A stretch of DNA of 64,000 bases from an uncultured Eubacteriales bacterium. Lineage in GTDB: Bacteria > Bacillota > Clostridia > Oscillospirales > Acutalibacteraceae. Of the stretch, positions 32,991 to 41,425 are shown in pieces; position 1 is the first letter of the stretch; each line of letters begins with the position of its first letter. The notes below the pieces were generated by a model. The model did not search any database. It worked only from the letters and a program-made list of their open reading frames with translations, and had not been told where the DNA came from. The position numbers were made by a program, and so were the translations under genes. The stretch covers positions 1-64,000 of the forward strand of contig CATONX010000003.1 in the NCBI GenBank assembly GCA_951801675.1. The letters are read 5' to 3'.

Positions 32991-34397
32991 TCAGAGATCC
33001 GCCATAATGACGAAATTATCCTTGACAAACTCCAGGTCAATACCAAAATTGATCCCGCTTCGCGAAATCTTCACCCCATATACAATGCTGCCGTGTTCGC
33101 CCAGATATTGATAACCCGCGTTCGAGCCGCTGTTTTCCCATACGGCGCTGGTAAAGGTGCGCAGGGTCATTAGCAGATCGGTGCGGCGGAAGCTTTCCCC
33201 GTCCCATTCGTACGCGTAAAAGCTGGAGGTCCGGTCGGTGGAATTGCGGTCGATGGTGACCGACTGCTTGGATACCCACTCGTCCGGAAAACTGAAATAG
33301 TACCCGTCGGTGCTGTTGATGCTGCAGGAGAGCACCTTCTGCGCATCCTTCCCGGTGCTTTCGTCCACCCGCCCGTCGTACCGGTACCAGGTGGTCAGCC
33401 ACAGCTTTTCCGACGCTTTCTTGTCAAAATAGCCGGGCAGCTCCGACACCTGCGGAATTTCGATCCAGCCGTCTTTGTTGATGTCCATGGATAACATGGA
33501 GCTGGGACGCATGGTTTCCACCACGCTGTCGGTGTCATTGTTGTAAAACAGATTGCTTAAGCCTGACCCGTCCCAATAGAGAACCTCGGTAATGGTATAC
33601 TCCGTTCCCTTCGCGCCGTCCACAAATACCGCGTTGATGCCGCTGCGCAGCTGGGCGGTTTTGATGTCCAGATAAGGGGAGGCGCCGGTGGAACGGGGAG
33701 AGACATTGCCGTCCATCATCGTTTTGTAGAGATGCTTGTAGTCGATTCCCTCCTGGGTCAGCCGGTACAACGTGGCCGTGGCGGTTTTGTTGGTGGAATC
33801 CACCTGCATCAGCAGCAATTCATCCTGCGAATCCCCGTCCAGGTCCACAATCTGCATGCCGGTAAAGCCGGCCTCCATTTTCAGGGAAAGGGCGTGTTCG
33901 CTCCCCTCATCACCAAAACTATAGACGGTGAGCCATTTGTCCGAGGAACTAGCGGTCAGCCAGCTGATGATGACCTCCACGCTCCCGTCCCCATCCAGGT
34001 CTGCGGTCTGCACCGCGTATACCTCGCTGTCCGCTCCCTCGATGTCGTCGATGGAGCGGTAGGTCCCATCTTGCTCGACAATGACATTGATGCGGATTTT
34101 TGCCCCGTCCTGTTTATAAAGAGCGAGCACCGCCGCGCCTTTTCGCCCGAAATCCACCGGGATAAAGGCGGAACGCTCCTTTCCGCTTTTCGGATATTTG
34201 AGGGTGTAGCTTTTGTTGTTTAAGAATTGCTCCAGCGCCTGCTGGACGCCGGCCTGGCTTCCGGTCAGCTTGGGCGGCTTCATCAAATTGTTCATATCGA
34301 AACCGGCGAATAAGCCGCCCCCCGAACAGCCGGTCAGCATCACCGAAACGGCCGCCAAAAGCGAGAGGAGAAGCTTCACTTTCCTTGGGTATTTCAT
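32991..34397 (-). CDS. Lipoprotein with FG-GAP-like calcium-binding repeats, cotranscribed with a two-component system
   Basis: A 468-aa exported lipoprotein: signal peptide with lipobox MLTGC (Cys near residue 24), then repeats with Asp-rich loops TADLDGDGSVEVII, VDLDGDSQDELLL and MDINKDGWIEIP, the calcium-binding type of FG-GAP/VCBS propeller proteins. No catalytic motif was recognised. AAGGAG lies 11 bases before the ATG. It is the first gene before the response regulator (37-base gap) and kinase, so it may act as an external accessory sensor for the kinase (inference) or be the system's main product. Confidence 0.82.
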   Translation of the reverse strand: MKYPRKVKLLLSLLAAVSVMLTGCSGGGLFAGFDMNNLMKPPKLTGSQAGVQQALEQFLNNKSYTLKYPKSGKERSAFIPVDFGRKGAAVLALYKQDGAKIRINVIVEQDGTYRSIDDIEGADSEVYAVQTADLDGDGSVEVIISWLTASSSDKWLTVYSFGDEGSEHALSLKMEAGFTGMQIVDLDGDSQDELLLMQVDSTNKTATATLYRLTQEGIDYKHLYKTMMDGNVSPRSTGASPYLDIKTAQLRSGINAVFVDGAKGTEYTITEVLYWDGSGLSNLFYNNDTDSVVETMRPSSMLSMDINKDGWIEIPQVSELPGYFDKKASEKLWLTTWYRYDGRVDESTGKDAQKVLSCSINSTDGYYFSFPDEWVSKQSVTIDRNSTDRTSSFYAYEWDGESFRRTDLLMTLRTFTSAVWENSGSNAGYQYLGEHGSIVYGVKISRSGINFGIDLEFVKDNFVIMADL

Positions 34398-34588
34398 TCG
34401 TTTTCGGCTCCTTTGGTTTACTTATTGCCGCTTCTATTGTATCATTGCGCGAAGGGGAAATCTGTATCAAAACGGTTACAAATTTGACTGTTTTTCCGTG
34501 AAACATCAGAACACATAAAAATTAGCCGCGGATAGAGATAGAAGGGATAGAAATAATGGAAAAAAGCGGCCTGTGTGCATGGAGCCAG

Positions 34589-34616
34589 TTGACAAACGGG
34601 CATAATTCGTTATACT
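34589..34616 (+). promoter_or_regulatory. Sigma-A promoter of the sortase cassette
   Basis: TTGACA, 16-base spacer and TATACT, about 44 bases before the first ATG of the cassette. Confidence 0.75.
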
Positions 34617-34659
34617 TATAGGTAACCAACAAATTTTATCATTTTGAGAGAGGTGTACT

Positions 34660-35238
34660 ATGAGAAAACATGGGAAATGCTTCGCCGCTTTTCTGGCTGT
34701 GATGTTGTTTGCAACGGCATCCTTTAGCGCGGCAGCTTACAACGAACAGGATATTCTTAATTTTGTCAAGGGCAAGTATACCGTGGGCAACGAGGTGTTC
34801 TCTTTTAAGGACGACCAGATCGTGCGCGTTGAGCGGTATCTCAGCGAATATGACGTCAGCGACGAAGCTTGTGATGTCGTAATGGCGAACTTCCAGAAGA
34901 TCAAGGCCATCTTTGAAAAGAATGGCTCCACCAATCTGCAGACCTTAAGCGCGCAGGACAAGACGGACATTATTTCCGCCATTGAAAACAGCGCGAAGGC
35001 GGTTGGCCTGGAGGTCGTGATCGACCGGACCGCCGGCACCTATGGCTCCTTTATTTTCTATAAGGATGGCAAGGTTTACGACAAGGTGGATCCTGCCACC
35101 GTATTCGCCGTGACGGCTGCCGACCCGTCGGCGGATCTCTTTACCATGCTGGCTGGTTTTGGCCTGGCCGGTCTGCTGCTTCTCGCGGCCGGTTTTGGCG
35201 GCGCGGCGCTTTACAAGCGTAAAAAGGCGCTTGCATAA
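34660..35238 (+). CDS. Secreted protein with C-terminal membrane anchor, first gene of sortase cassette
   Basis: A 192-aa protein: signal peptide ending near FSAAA, an external domain of about 135 residues with alternating charged helices (NEQDILNFVKGKYTVGNEVFS, SAQDKTDIISAIENSAKAVGLEV), then a hydrophobic stretch GLAGLLLLAAGFGGAAL and a basic end YKRKKALA. The tail has the shape of a cell-wall sorting signal, yet the bases before it read AADPSADLF, with no LPXTG-like motif. Sortase follows 2 bases downstream, so it is the natural candidate partner. No family recognised. RBS AGAGAGG before ATG. Confidence 0.78.
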   Translation: MRKHGKCFAAFLAVMLFATASFSAAAYNEQDILNFVKGKYTVGNEVFSFKDDQIVRVERYLSEYDVSDEACDVVMANFQKIKAIFEKNGSTNLQTLSAQDKTDIISAIENSAKAVGLEVVIDRTAGTYGSFIFYKDGKVYDKVDPATVFAVTAADPSADLFTMLAGFGLAGLLLLAAGFGGAALYKRKKALA

Positions 35239-35240
35239 GA

Positions 35241-35921
35241 ATGAATTTGAACAAAAAGAAAGTGGCGGCAGTAATTGCAAGGAACGTTGCGATTACTGCT
35301 TCCCTTTTTCTCATCGGTTTTTTGCTGATTGGGATGGGCGGCAACATCCTGATCCCCCTCTATTCTTCCGCCGATTATTTTCTGACGGAGCCCGAGCAGG
35401 GGTTTTCCTCGAAAGAGAGCCCTGCCTCGTCTGCCTCCTCGCCTTCGTCCGGCACGCCGGAGGGGGAGGGCCAGGTGACTGCCAGCGGAATGGAATACCC
35501 GGAATACGGGGAGGTATACGCCACCCTGGAGCTGCCCGCGCTGGGGCTGACGCTGGATGTGACCTTTGGCGACGATCTTAAGCTGATTAAGGACAAGGTA
35601 GGCCAGTTCACCGGCAGCTATATGCCTGGAGAGGGCGGCACCATTTTATATGCCGGCCACAATGCCCGCAAGATTTTCGGGCGGCTGGGGGAACTGCAGC
35701 CGGGCGACGAGGTGATCGTCAAGACCGGTTATGGTACCTTCACCTATCGGGTGGCTTTGGGAGAAGTGGTGGATATTATCAACGAACCTCCCATCAACCG
35801 GGAACGGGAAGAGCTGATTTTGTATACCTGCTACCCATTTAATGCCGCCGGCTTCCCCAGCACCCGTTATTTGGTTCACTGCGATCCGGTGGAAGCGTCA
35901 AGCGGCGGGCAGGAGAGTTGA
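35241..35921 (+). CDS. Sortase (class D-like)
   Basis: Membrane transpeptidase of 226 aa: N-terminal helix near 14-36, a Ser/Pro/Gly linker, then the sortase barrel. Catalytic His140 in LYAGHN, Cys197 in ELILYTCYP and Arg209 in STRYLVHC are all present, the normal triad. The TCYP context and size suit class D-type sortases of Firmicutes. It starts 2 bases after the membrane-tailed protein and ends 1 base before a multi-pass membrane protein, so the three are one operon. Another candidate substrate with an SPDTG signal is encoded at 55572. Confidence 0.9.
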   Translation: MNLNKKKVAAVIARNVAITASLFLIGFLLIGMGGNILIPLYSSADYFLTEPEQGFSSKESPASSASSPSSGTPEGEGQVTASGMEYPEYGEVYATLELPALGLTLDVTFGDDLKLIKDKVGQFTGSYMPGEGGTILYAGHNARKIFGRLGELQPGDEVIVKTGYGTFTYRVALGEVVDIINEPPINREREELILYTCYPFNAAGFPSTRYLVHCDPVEASSGGQES

Positions 35922-35922
35922 T

Positions 35923-36813
35923 ATGAACAAGATACATTACATACGCAGTGTGGTCTGCTACCTGCTCGCCCTTTTGCTGATGCTGCTGATGGCGGGAATT
36001 CAGTTGGGTTCCACGTATTTGCTGACGGTGGAAAACAAAGACGCAATTATGCATTCCTTCGCGGAAATGGACTATTTTGAAAAGGCGGCGCAGAAGGCCC
36101 AGGAGGATTTTGGGGATTATATTGTGCAGTCCGGCTTTGAAGAAGATCTGTTCGAAGGATTGGCCACACCCCAAATGGTGGAAGAGGATTTGTCCGCGTT
36201 CATCGACGGGTTCTATGCATACATCCGGGGAGAGGCCAATGAGGTGGACATGGAGGTTCCTTCGCCGCTCTTGCAGCAGAAGCTGCAAGAGCGCATCGAT
36301 GCCTCGGTTGCAGCGAAGGGGCTGGAGGATTCCCAGGCCCTGCGGGACAATATCACCGTTTTCAAACGTCGGATCATGACCACCTATGCCTCCAACATCC
36401 TTCCGCTGATCTCTTTTGACAGTTTGGCGGCGGTGATCCGTAGTTTTCACCTAAAGGTGCCGATGGTGTTCGGCATTGCTGCAGGCGCGGCGGTCCTTCT
36501 ATTGATAGGTCTGTTTTTCGCGGCGGGCAAGCGGCGGTTTTTGCCCTGGCTTTCCCGTACCCTGTTTGCCAGCGGCTTTTTTGTTCTGATTCCCACGGTG
36601 TTTTTGATTACCTCTCATCTGGTCAATAAATTCTTTTTCTCGATGGACTATTTCTCGATCTTCGCCCGGGAGTTCGTACAAAACGCGCTGTTCCAGCTTC
36701 TTCTCTTGTCCATTGTAACTCTGGCGCTGGGCCTTATTGCGGCGCTAGGCGCTGGCCTATATGCGAAAAAGAGAAAAAAGGCGGAATCCGTGACGGAGCT
36801 GACTGATAATTGA
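35923..36813 (+). CDS. Multi-pass membrane protein, third gene of sortase cassette
   Basis: A 296-aa protein not recognised. It has a membrane helix near residues 7-30, an external acidic domain to about 185 (MDYFEKAAQKAQEDFGDYIVQSGFEEDLFEG), then three membrane helices (about 190-212, 215-242, 255-283) and a charged tail KKRKKAESVTELTDN. The start ATG lies 1 base after the sortase stop with GGAG 7 bases upstream; the track ORF begins inside the sortase gene. It could assist substrate presentation or form part of an envelope complex; both are guesses from position. Confidence 0.78.
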   Translation: MNKIHYIRSVVCYLLALLLMLLMAGIQLGSTYLLTVENKDAIMHSFAEMDYFEKAAQKAQEDFGDYIVQSGFEEDLFEGLATPQMVEEDLSAFIDGFYAYIRGEANEVDMEVPSPLLQQKLQERIDASVAAKGLEDSQALRDNITVFKRRIMTTYASNILPLISFDSLAAVIRSFHLKVPMVFGIAAGAAVLLLIGLFFAAGKRRFLPWLSRTLFASGFFVLIPTVFLITSHLVNKFFFSMDYFSIFAREFVQNALFQLLLLSIVTLALGLIAALGAGLYAKKRKKAESVTELTDN

Positions 36814-36837
36814 TTTGATTTTATCGAAGAATGGTAT

Positions 36838-36878
36838 TATAATGATAGGCGGCAGATGGTGACATCTGCCGCCTTTTT
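36838..36878 (+). terminator. Terminator between sortase cassette and yifB, with embedded TATAAT
   Basis: GGCGGCAGAT-GGTGAC-ATCTGCCGCC (36848-36873) is a perfect 10-bp stem followed by TTTTT. A perfect TATAAT lies immediately upstream (36838-36843) with a weak -35 (TGATTT, 16-base spacer). If that promoter is used, transcripts meet the terminator at once. Confidence 0.8.
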
Positions 36879-36924
36879 GTCGAGAAAAGTGCGTGCCCAA
36901 AAGGGTGCGCAGAAAGGGGCAGCT

Positions 36925-38448
36925 ATGTTTGCACGGCTTTCCAGCATGGGCCTTTTCGGGATGCAGGCCTTCGAGGTGGAAGTGGAAGCGGATATTTCCA
37001 CGGGGTTACCCGGTTTCGACGTGGTGGGCCTGCCCGATACAGCCGTCAAGGAAGCGCGGGAGCGGGTGCGTTCCTCTTTACGAAACTGCGGTATGGAAGT
37101 GCCGCTGGGGCGGATTGTAGCGAATCTGGCCCCCGGCGACATCCGAAAGGAAGGCCCTCTTTACGATCTGCCCCTATTTTTGTCCATCGCCCTTGCCTCC
37201 AACCAGCTGGACTTTGATCCTACCGGCATGGCGTTTACCGGCGAGCTTTCCCTGACCGGAGAGGTGCGGCATGTAAACGGCGTGCTCCCTATGGTGATGG
37301 AGGCCAAACGGGCGGGATTTCAGAGCATTTTCATTCCCGCCGACAACGCGGCGGAGGGCTCGGTGGTGGACGGCATCGAGGTTTATCCGGTCAAGTCGGT
37401 CACCCAGCTGCTCTCTCATCTCAAGGGGAAAGAATTGATTGAGTCGGTGCATATGGAGAAGCTGCCCCAGGCGTCCTTTTTCGGCGTGCCGGATTTTGCG
37501 GACGTAAAAGGGCAGCTGGAAGCAAGACGAGCAATGGAAATCGCCGCCGCCGGGGGACACAATGTTTTATTGATTGGCCCGCCCGGTTCCGGCAAGTCTA
37601 TGCTCGCAAAGCGCCTGCCCTCCATCCTTCCGGAAATGACCTTTGAGGAGGAGCTGGAGGTCACGAAGGTGCATTCCATTGCCGGTTGTCTGCCGCAGGA
37701 TGTGCCGCTCATTACCATCCGTCCCTTCCGCGCGCCTCATCATACCGTGTCGCCTGCGGCGCTGGCAGGCGGCGGTTCCCTGCCTCATCCGGGAGAGCTG
37801 TCTCTGGCCCACAACGGGGTTCTTTTTTTGGACGAGCTGCCCGAATTTCCCCGCAATACGCTGGAGGTGCTGCGTCAACCCATTGAGGACGGACAGGCCA
37901 CCATTTCCCGGGTCAGCGGCACGCTTACCTATCCCTGTTCGGTGATGCTGGTGTGTGCCATGAACCCATGTCCCTGCGGCTATTACGGCCATCCCACCCG
38001 GCCGTGCACCTGCAAAAAAGGAGCGGCGGCCAATTACCTGGCGAAAGTGTCCGGCCCGCTGCTGGACCGGCTGGATCTGCATGTGGAGGTGCCGCCGGTG
38101 GAGTTTTCCGAGCTTTCGTCGCAGGAAAAATCCGAATGCTCTAAGGACATCCGCCGCCGGGTCAACGCGGCAAGACGGCTTCAGTTGGAGCGGTATGAGG
38201 GATCCGGCGTGTCCTGCAACGCTCGGCTGACCCCCGCCCTTGTGCAGGAGCACTGCCGCATGACGCTGGACGCGAAGCGCCTTCTAGAGCGGGCGTTCGT
38301 GCAGATGGGTCTGTCCGCCCGGGCTTACGACCGGCTTATCAAGGTGGCCCGCACCATCGCGGACTTGGATGCCGCCGAGCAAATCCAGTCGCCCCATATC
38401 GCCGAGGCGGTGCAGTTTCGAAGCCTGGACCGCAAATATTGGAGATAG
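36925..38448 (+). CDS. YifB family Mg-chelatase-like AAA+ ATPase (ComM-like)
   Basis: A 507-aa protein of the YifB/ComM family, which in naturally competent bacteria aids branch migration during transformation. The N-terminal domain has MQAFEVEVEADISTGLPGFDVVGLPDTAVKEARERV. The AAA+ core has Walker A GPPGSGKSMLAKRLP and Walker B-type LFLDELPEF, and CPCGYYGHPTRPCTCKK gives a Cys cluster typical of the family. ATG 36925 follows AAAGGGG; the track start lies in the terminator. It appears monocistronic. No dprA-topA genes adjoin it here. Confidence 0.93.
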   Translation: MFARLSSMGLFGMQAFEVEVEADISTGLPGFDVVGLPDTAVKEARERVRSSLRNCGMEVPLGRIVANLAPGDIRKEGPLYDLPLFLSIALASNQLDFDPTGMAFTGELSLTGEVRHVNGVLPMVMEAKRAGFQSIFIPADNAAEGSVVDGIEVYPVKSVTQLLSHLKGKELIESVHMEKLPQASFFGVPDFADVKGQLEARRAMEIAAAGGHNVLLIGPPGSGKSMLAKRLPSILPEMTFEEELEVTKVHSIAGCLPQDVPLITIRPFRAPHHTVSPAALAGGGSLPHPGELSLAHNGVLFLDELPEFPRNTLEVLRQPIEDGQATISRVSGTLTYPCSVMLVCAMNPCPCGYYGHPTRPCTCKKGAAANYLAKVSGPLLDRLDLHVEVPPVEFSELSSQEKSECSKDIRRRVNAARRLQLERYEGSGVSCNARLTPALVQEHCRMTLDAKRLLERAFVQMGLSARAYDRLIKVARTIADLDAAEQIQSPHIAEAVQFRSLDRKYWR

Positions 38449-38478
38449 AAAAGCGCCGTTTTTGCGGCGCTTTTTTCT
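38448..38478 (+). terminator. Terminator of yifB
   Basis: AAAAGCGCCG-TTTTTG-CGGCGCTTTTTT directly after the stop. Confidence 0.88.
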
Positions 38479-38637
38479 GTATGCGCGAAAAGCCATCGCC
38501 GCCTTGCCTAGAAATAAAAGGTGGGGAATGGCCGATTCTTAGAAAAACGATGAAAATACATGCAAGCCATTCCCTTTTCGGGCACATACTAGTATAATGT
38601 GAGGAAACCTTTGTGCAGAAAGAGGAGGCCGGTTTTT

Positions 38638-39117
38638 ATGGAAGAACGCAGAGCAAAACGGGTGAGCGAATCGCGCACCGAGCAGATTCAGATTTTGATG
38701 CCCGAGCATATCAACGGGTATGACCGACTGTTCGGCGGCCGGCTGATGGAATGGATTGACGTGGTGGCGGCGGTGGTCGCCAGGCGGCATTCCGGCTGCA
38801 ATGTGACCACCGCCTCCATCGACAATCTGCAATTCAAGGCGGCGGCCCATGTCAACAGCACGCTGTTCCTGATCGGGCAGATCACGTACGTGGGAAACAC
38901 CTCCATGGAAGTGCGGGTGGATACCTATGTGGAGAAACTGACGGGCGAGCGCAAAATGATCAACCGGGCTTATCTGGTGCTGGTGGCTCTGGATAAGGAG
39001 GAAAAGGCTGTTCCCGTACCCCGCCTGATTCTGGAAACAGATGAGGAAAAGGCGGAATGGGAAGCGGGTGCGCGCCGCAACCAGCTGAGAAAGCAGCGCC
39101 GGGCAGAGGCCTTCTAA
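38638..39117 (+). CDS. Acyl-CoA thioesterase (hotdog fold, YkhA/YciA type)
   Basis: Hydrolyses acyl-CoA to free acid and CoA. The hotdog signature is HINGYDRLFGGRLMEWIDVVAAVVARRHSGCNVTTASIDNLQFKAA, with the catalytic Asp region in LMEWID. 159 aa is normal. ATG 38638 (MEERRAKRV) has GGAGG 9 bases upstream; the track start 13 codons earlier is unsupported. A TATAAT box at 38593-38598 with a poor -35 (TTCCCT) is the likely promoter. Chain-length preference unknown. Confidence 0.9.
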   Translation: MEERRAKRVSESRTEQIQILMPEHINGYDRLFGGRLMEWIDVVAAVVARRHSGCNVTTASIDNLQFKAAAHVNSTLFLIGQITYVGNTSMEVRVDTYVEKLTGERKMINRAYLVLVALDKEEKAVPVPRLILETDEEKAEWEAGARRNQLRKQRRAEAF

Positions 39118-39130
39118 AAAACGAATGACA

Positions 39131-39170
39131 GCGCCGGACCGCGACTTTTTGTCGCAGTCCGGCGCTGTTT
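39131..39170. terminator. Terminator after the thioesterase gene
   Basis: AGCGCCGGAC and GTCCGGCGCT, extended by GCGAC/GTCGC, form a long stem followed by GTTTGTTTT; it separates convergent genes. Confidence 0.8.
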
Positions 39171-39188
39171 GTTTTCAAAAGAAGGCGT

Positions 39189-39500
39189 TTACAGCTGAGT
39201 GGTGAGCATCTGAATCAAGGCGCCGCCGGAGATCAGATACAAGAAGAGGGCCAGGCCCACCAGGCCGATACAGACCCAAGGATGCTTTCCCCGGAAGGAG
39301 AGGCCGAAGATCAAAATACCGGTGAAGCTCACAACCTCCAGCACAAAAGCCAAAAGCCCATAGCCGACAACGGAGATCAGGGAGACAATGGGATCCCTGA
39401 AAAACAGGTTCATGCAGGTGTTCAGCGTAAAGCCAATCAAAAAGATCAGAAGGCCCAGCATCCATTTCTTGACGGGCTTTTTTTCGGTTGTCTGTTTCAA
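39189..39500 (-). CDS. Small membrane protein of unknown function
   Basis: A 103-aa protein with about three membrane segments (WMLGLLIFLIGFTLNTCMNLFF, LISVVGYGLLAFVLEVVSFTGILIFGLSF, WVCIGLVGLALFLYLISGGALI) and a basic start MKQTTEKKPVKK. The start is TTG, 10 bases after GGAGG. It lies 37 bases downstream of the SGNH-hydrolase gene in the same direction. It has no domain I can name. Confidence 0.65.
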   Translation of the reverse strand: MKQTTEKKPVKKWMLGLLIFLIGFTLNTCMNLFFRDPIVSLISVVGYGLLAFVLEVVSFTGILIFGLSFRGKHPWVCIGLVGLALFLYLISGGALIQMLTTQL

Positions 39501-39537
39501 AGCAGCGCGTCCTCCTTGTTCTAGTTCCTTTGTTTGG

Positions 39538-41241
39538 TCAGCGGGTCGCCATCATTTTGCGCAGGTACCCCGCGGCCTGAGCGCGGGTGACCGGACTTTT
39601 CGGCGCAAATGCGCCCGCTTCATCCGCCGGGCCCATGAACTTCATTTCGTCCGCCGCCCGCACAAAATCGAGAGCCCAGGGCGAAATCTGCGCCCGGTCG
39701 GGATAATGGGCCACGCTGCCGATGATGGCCTTGTCCGGCGCGCGGAAGTTATAGGTAGAGACCAGCAGGGCCGCCAGCTGTTCGCGGGTAACCGGGTCCG
39801 AATTTTCCCCGTCAAAGGGAAGGAGGCCCCGGGCCTTCGCGTCGTCTGCGCCTTCACCGGGAAAGCCCAATGAACGAAGCATGGCGGTGGCGGCGTCCTT
39901 AAGAGAAAACAAGGTATCCGGAGAGAAGACGCCGGGGGAAACCGGGCTTAGGACGCCTTTTGCCAACAGCTCGAGCACGGCCGCCTTCTGCGGGCAGCCG
40001 GTCAGGTCGGTGACGGTAGCGGTGTTGATCTTGATTTGGTCGTTAAGCAGGAAGCTGGTGGATCCTTTTGCACGCGGGACTGGCCGGATTTTGCATGCGG
40101 GCACCTCATAGGGCACGAAGTCCTCCCGAATGAAGCCGCACAAAGGGGCAATGCCCTGGCGGACGATTTCGCTTGCCACCAGACGGGAAATCAGCGCGCC
40201 GCCCAAATCGTTGGGATGGGTGCGGTCCACCGAGCTGCCGTCGTTCCAGAAGTAGGAGGGGGCCTTTTCGGGGCCGAAATCGGTGAAAATGGCGGTGGTC
40301 TGCGAAAGCAGGTCGATAAACGGGACCCCTTCCTCCTGTGCCACCGTTTGCACCGCTTCGCCGTACTCGCCCAGCAGGTCGCGCAAAGCCCCGTTTTCCT
40401 CGAACAGAATGCGGTTGATGGGGGAGCAGAGGATGGGCTGCACCCCGCGCTCCCGGCATTCGGCCACGTACCGGCGCAGGTTGTCCAGATATCCGCCGAA
40501 GGCCTGTAGCTCGTCGCATTTCTGGTCGTTATGGCCGAACTGGAAGAGACAGAAGTCCCCGGGCTTCATGTTCGCAAGCGCCACCTTCCAGTGCAAGTCG
40601 TTTCGAAAGGTGTCGGTGGTCAGGCCGGACTGGGCATGGTTGGAGATGGCCACGCCGGGCAAAAACCACTGGGACAGCATCTGCCCCCAGCCGCAGTAGC
40701 TGGTTTTGGGGCAATAGGGGTAGTTGGCACTCTGGTCGGTTACGGTGGAATCCCCCGCCACAAAGACGGTCACGCCCGCCGCTTTTTCGATCTCCACCGC
40801 CGACAGCACCGCGTTCTCGCCCAGAACGCCAATGCACACCCGATCTCCCTTTACCAAGGGGAGCTCGTTTGGCTGCACGTCGCAGACGTTTACCGAGAAG
40901 GAAACCGTCTTTTGTTCGTCCGGCTTTACCGGGCAGTCAATGAGATGAAACCGCCGGTGGGTGGAGAAGAGGGTGACTTTGCCGTCTGCGCCGCCCCCTT
41001 GCAGCGTTACCGTCACCCGGTATACCCCCGGCTCCTTCACCAGCGCTTCAAACTGCAAAGGTACGTCCGTCCGGCTGGAACAAACGCCGGTGGCACCTGC
41101 CTGGATTTGAGACAAAGGACGGTTATCCGCGTCCAAGAACAGGCGAAAGCCGTATGCGCCCGCCTCGATGAAACGGCTGGCCTCCACGAAAATAAAGCCG
41201 TCCCGGGGCGCGCCGAAGCAATACCGCTGTATCTGGTCCAT
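39538..41241 (-). CDS. SGNH/GDSL-type hydrolase with C-terminal SLH-like region
   Basis: A 567-aa protein. An N-terminal beta-rich domain (about 1-150) resembles carbohydrate-binding domains of rhamnogalacturonan acetylesterases. The SGNH hydrolase core follows: block I VFVAGDSTVTDQSA, Gly block GQMLSQWF, Asn block FQFGHNDQK and block V DRTHPNDLGG with Asp and His of the triad. The last 180 residues hold SLH-like repeats (FSLKDAATAMLRSLG, PVTREQLAALLVSTYNF, PVTRAQAAGYLRKM). It should remove acetyl groups from a polysaccharide. I chose ATG 41241 (MDQIQRYC). No signal peptide is visible, which is odd for an SLH protein. Confidence 0.8.
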   Translation of the reverse strand: MDQIQRYCFGAPRDGFIFVEASRFIEAGAYGFRLFLDADNRPLSQIQAGATGVCSSRTDVPLQFEALVKEPGVYRVTVTLQGGGADGKVTLFSTHRRFHLIDCPVKPDEQKTVSFSVNVCDVQPNELPLVKGDRVCIGVLGENAVLSAVEIEKAAGVTVFVAGDSTVTDQSANYPYCPKTSYCGWGQMLSQWFLPGVAISNHAQSGLTTDTFRNDLHWKVALANMKPGDFCLFQFGHNDQKCDELQAFGGYLDNLRRYVAECRERGVQPILCSPINRILFEENGALRDLLGEYGEAVQTVAQEEGVPFIDLLSQTTAIFTDFGPEKAPSYFWNDGSSVDRTHPNDLGGALISRLVASEIVRQGIAPLCGFIREDFVPYEVPACKIRPVPRAKGSTSFLLNDQIKINTATVTDLTGCPQKAAVLELLAKGVLSPVSPGVFSPDTLFSLKDAATAMLRSLGFPGEGADDAKARGLLPFDGENSDPVTREQLAALLVSTYNFRAPDKAIIGSVAHYPDRAQISPWALDFVRAADEMKFMGPADEAGAFAPKSPVTRAQAAGYLRKMMATR

Positions 41242-41425
41242 TTCCTTCACATCCTTGCAAAAGTCACGGGGCCTCGATCCACCCTGGCTGAAAGGGCCGG
41301 GCCCCTGCAAAAAGACGGACGGCGGAAGAGAAACCGCCGTGCGCGCATTATTTTTAAGTATACCACACCCGTGTCCGGATGGGAACCGTCCGTTTCAATT
41401 TCCAGCGGGTTTGCCATAGCAGATT

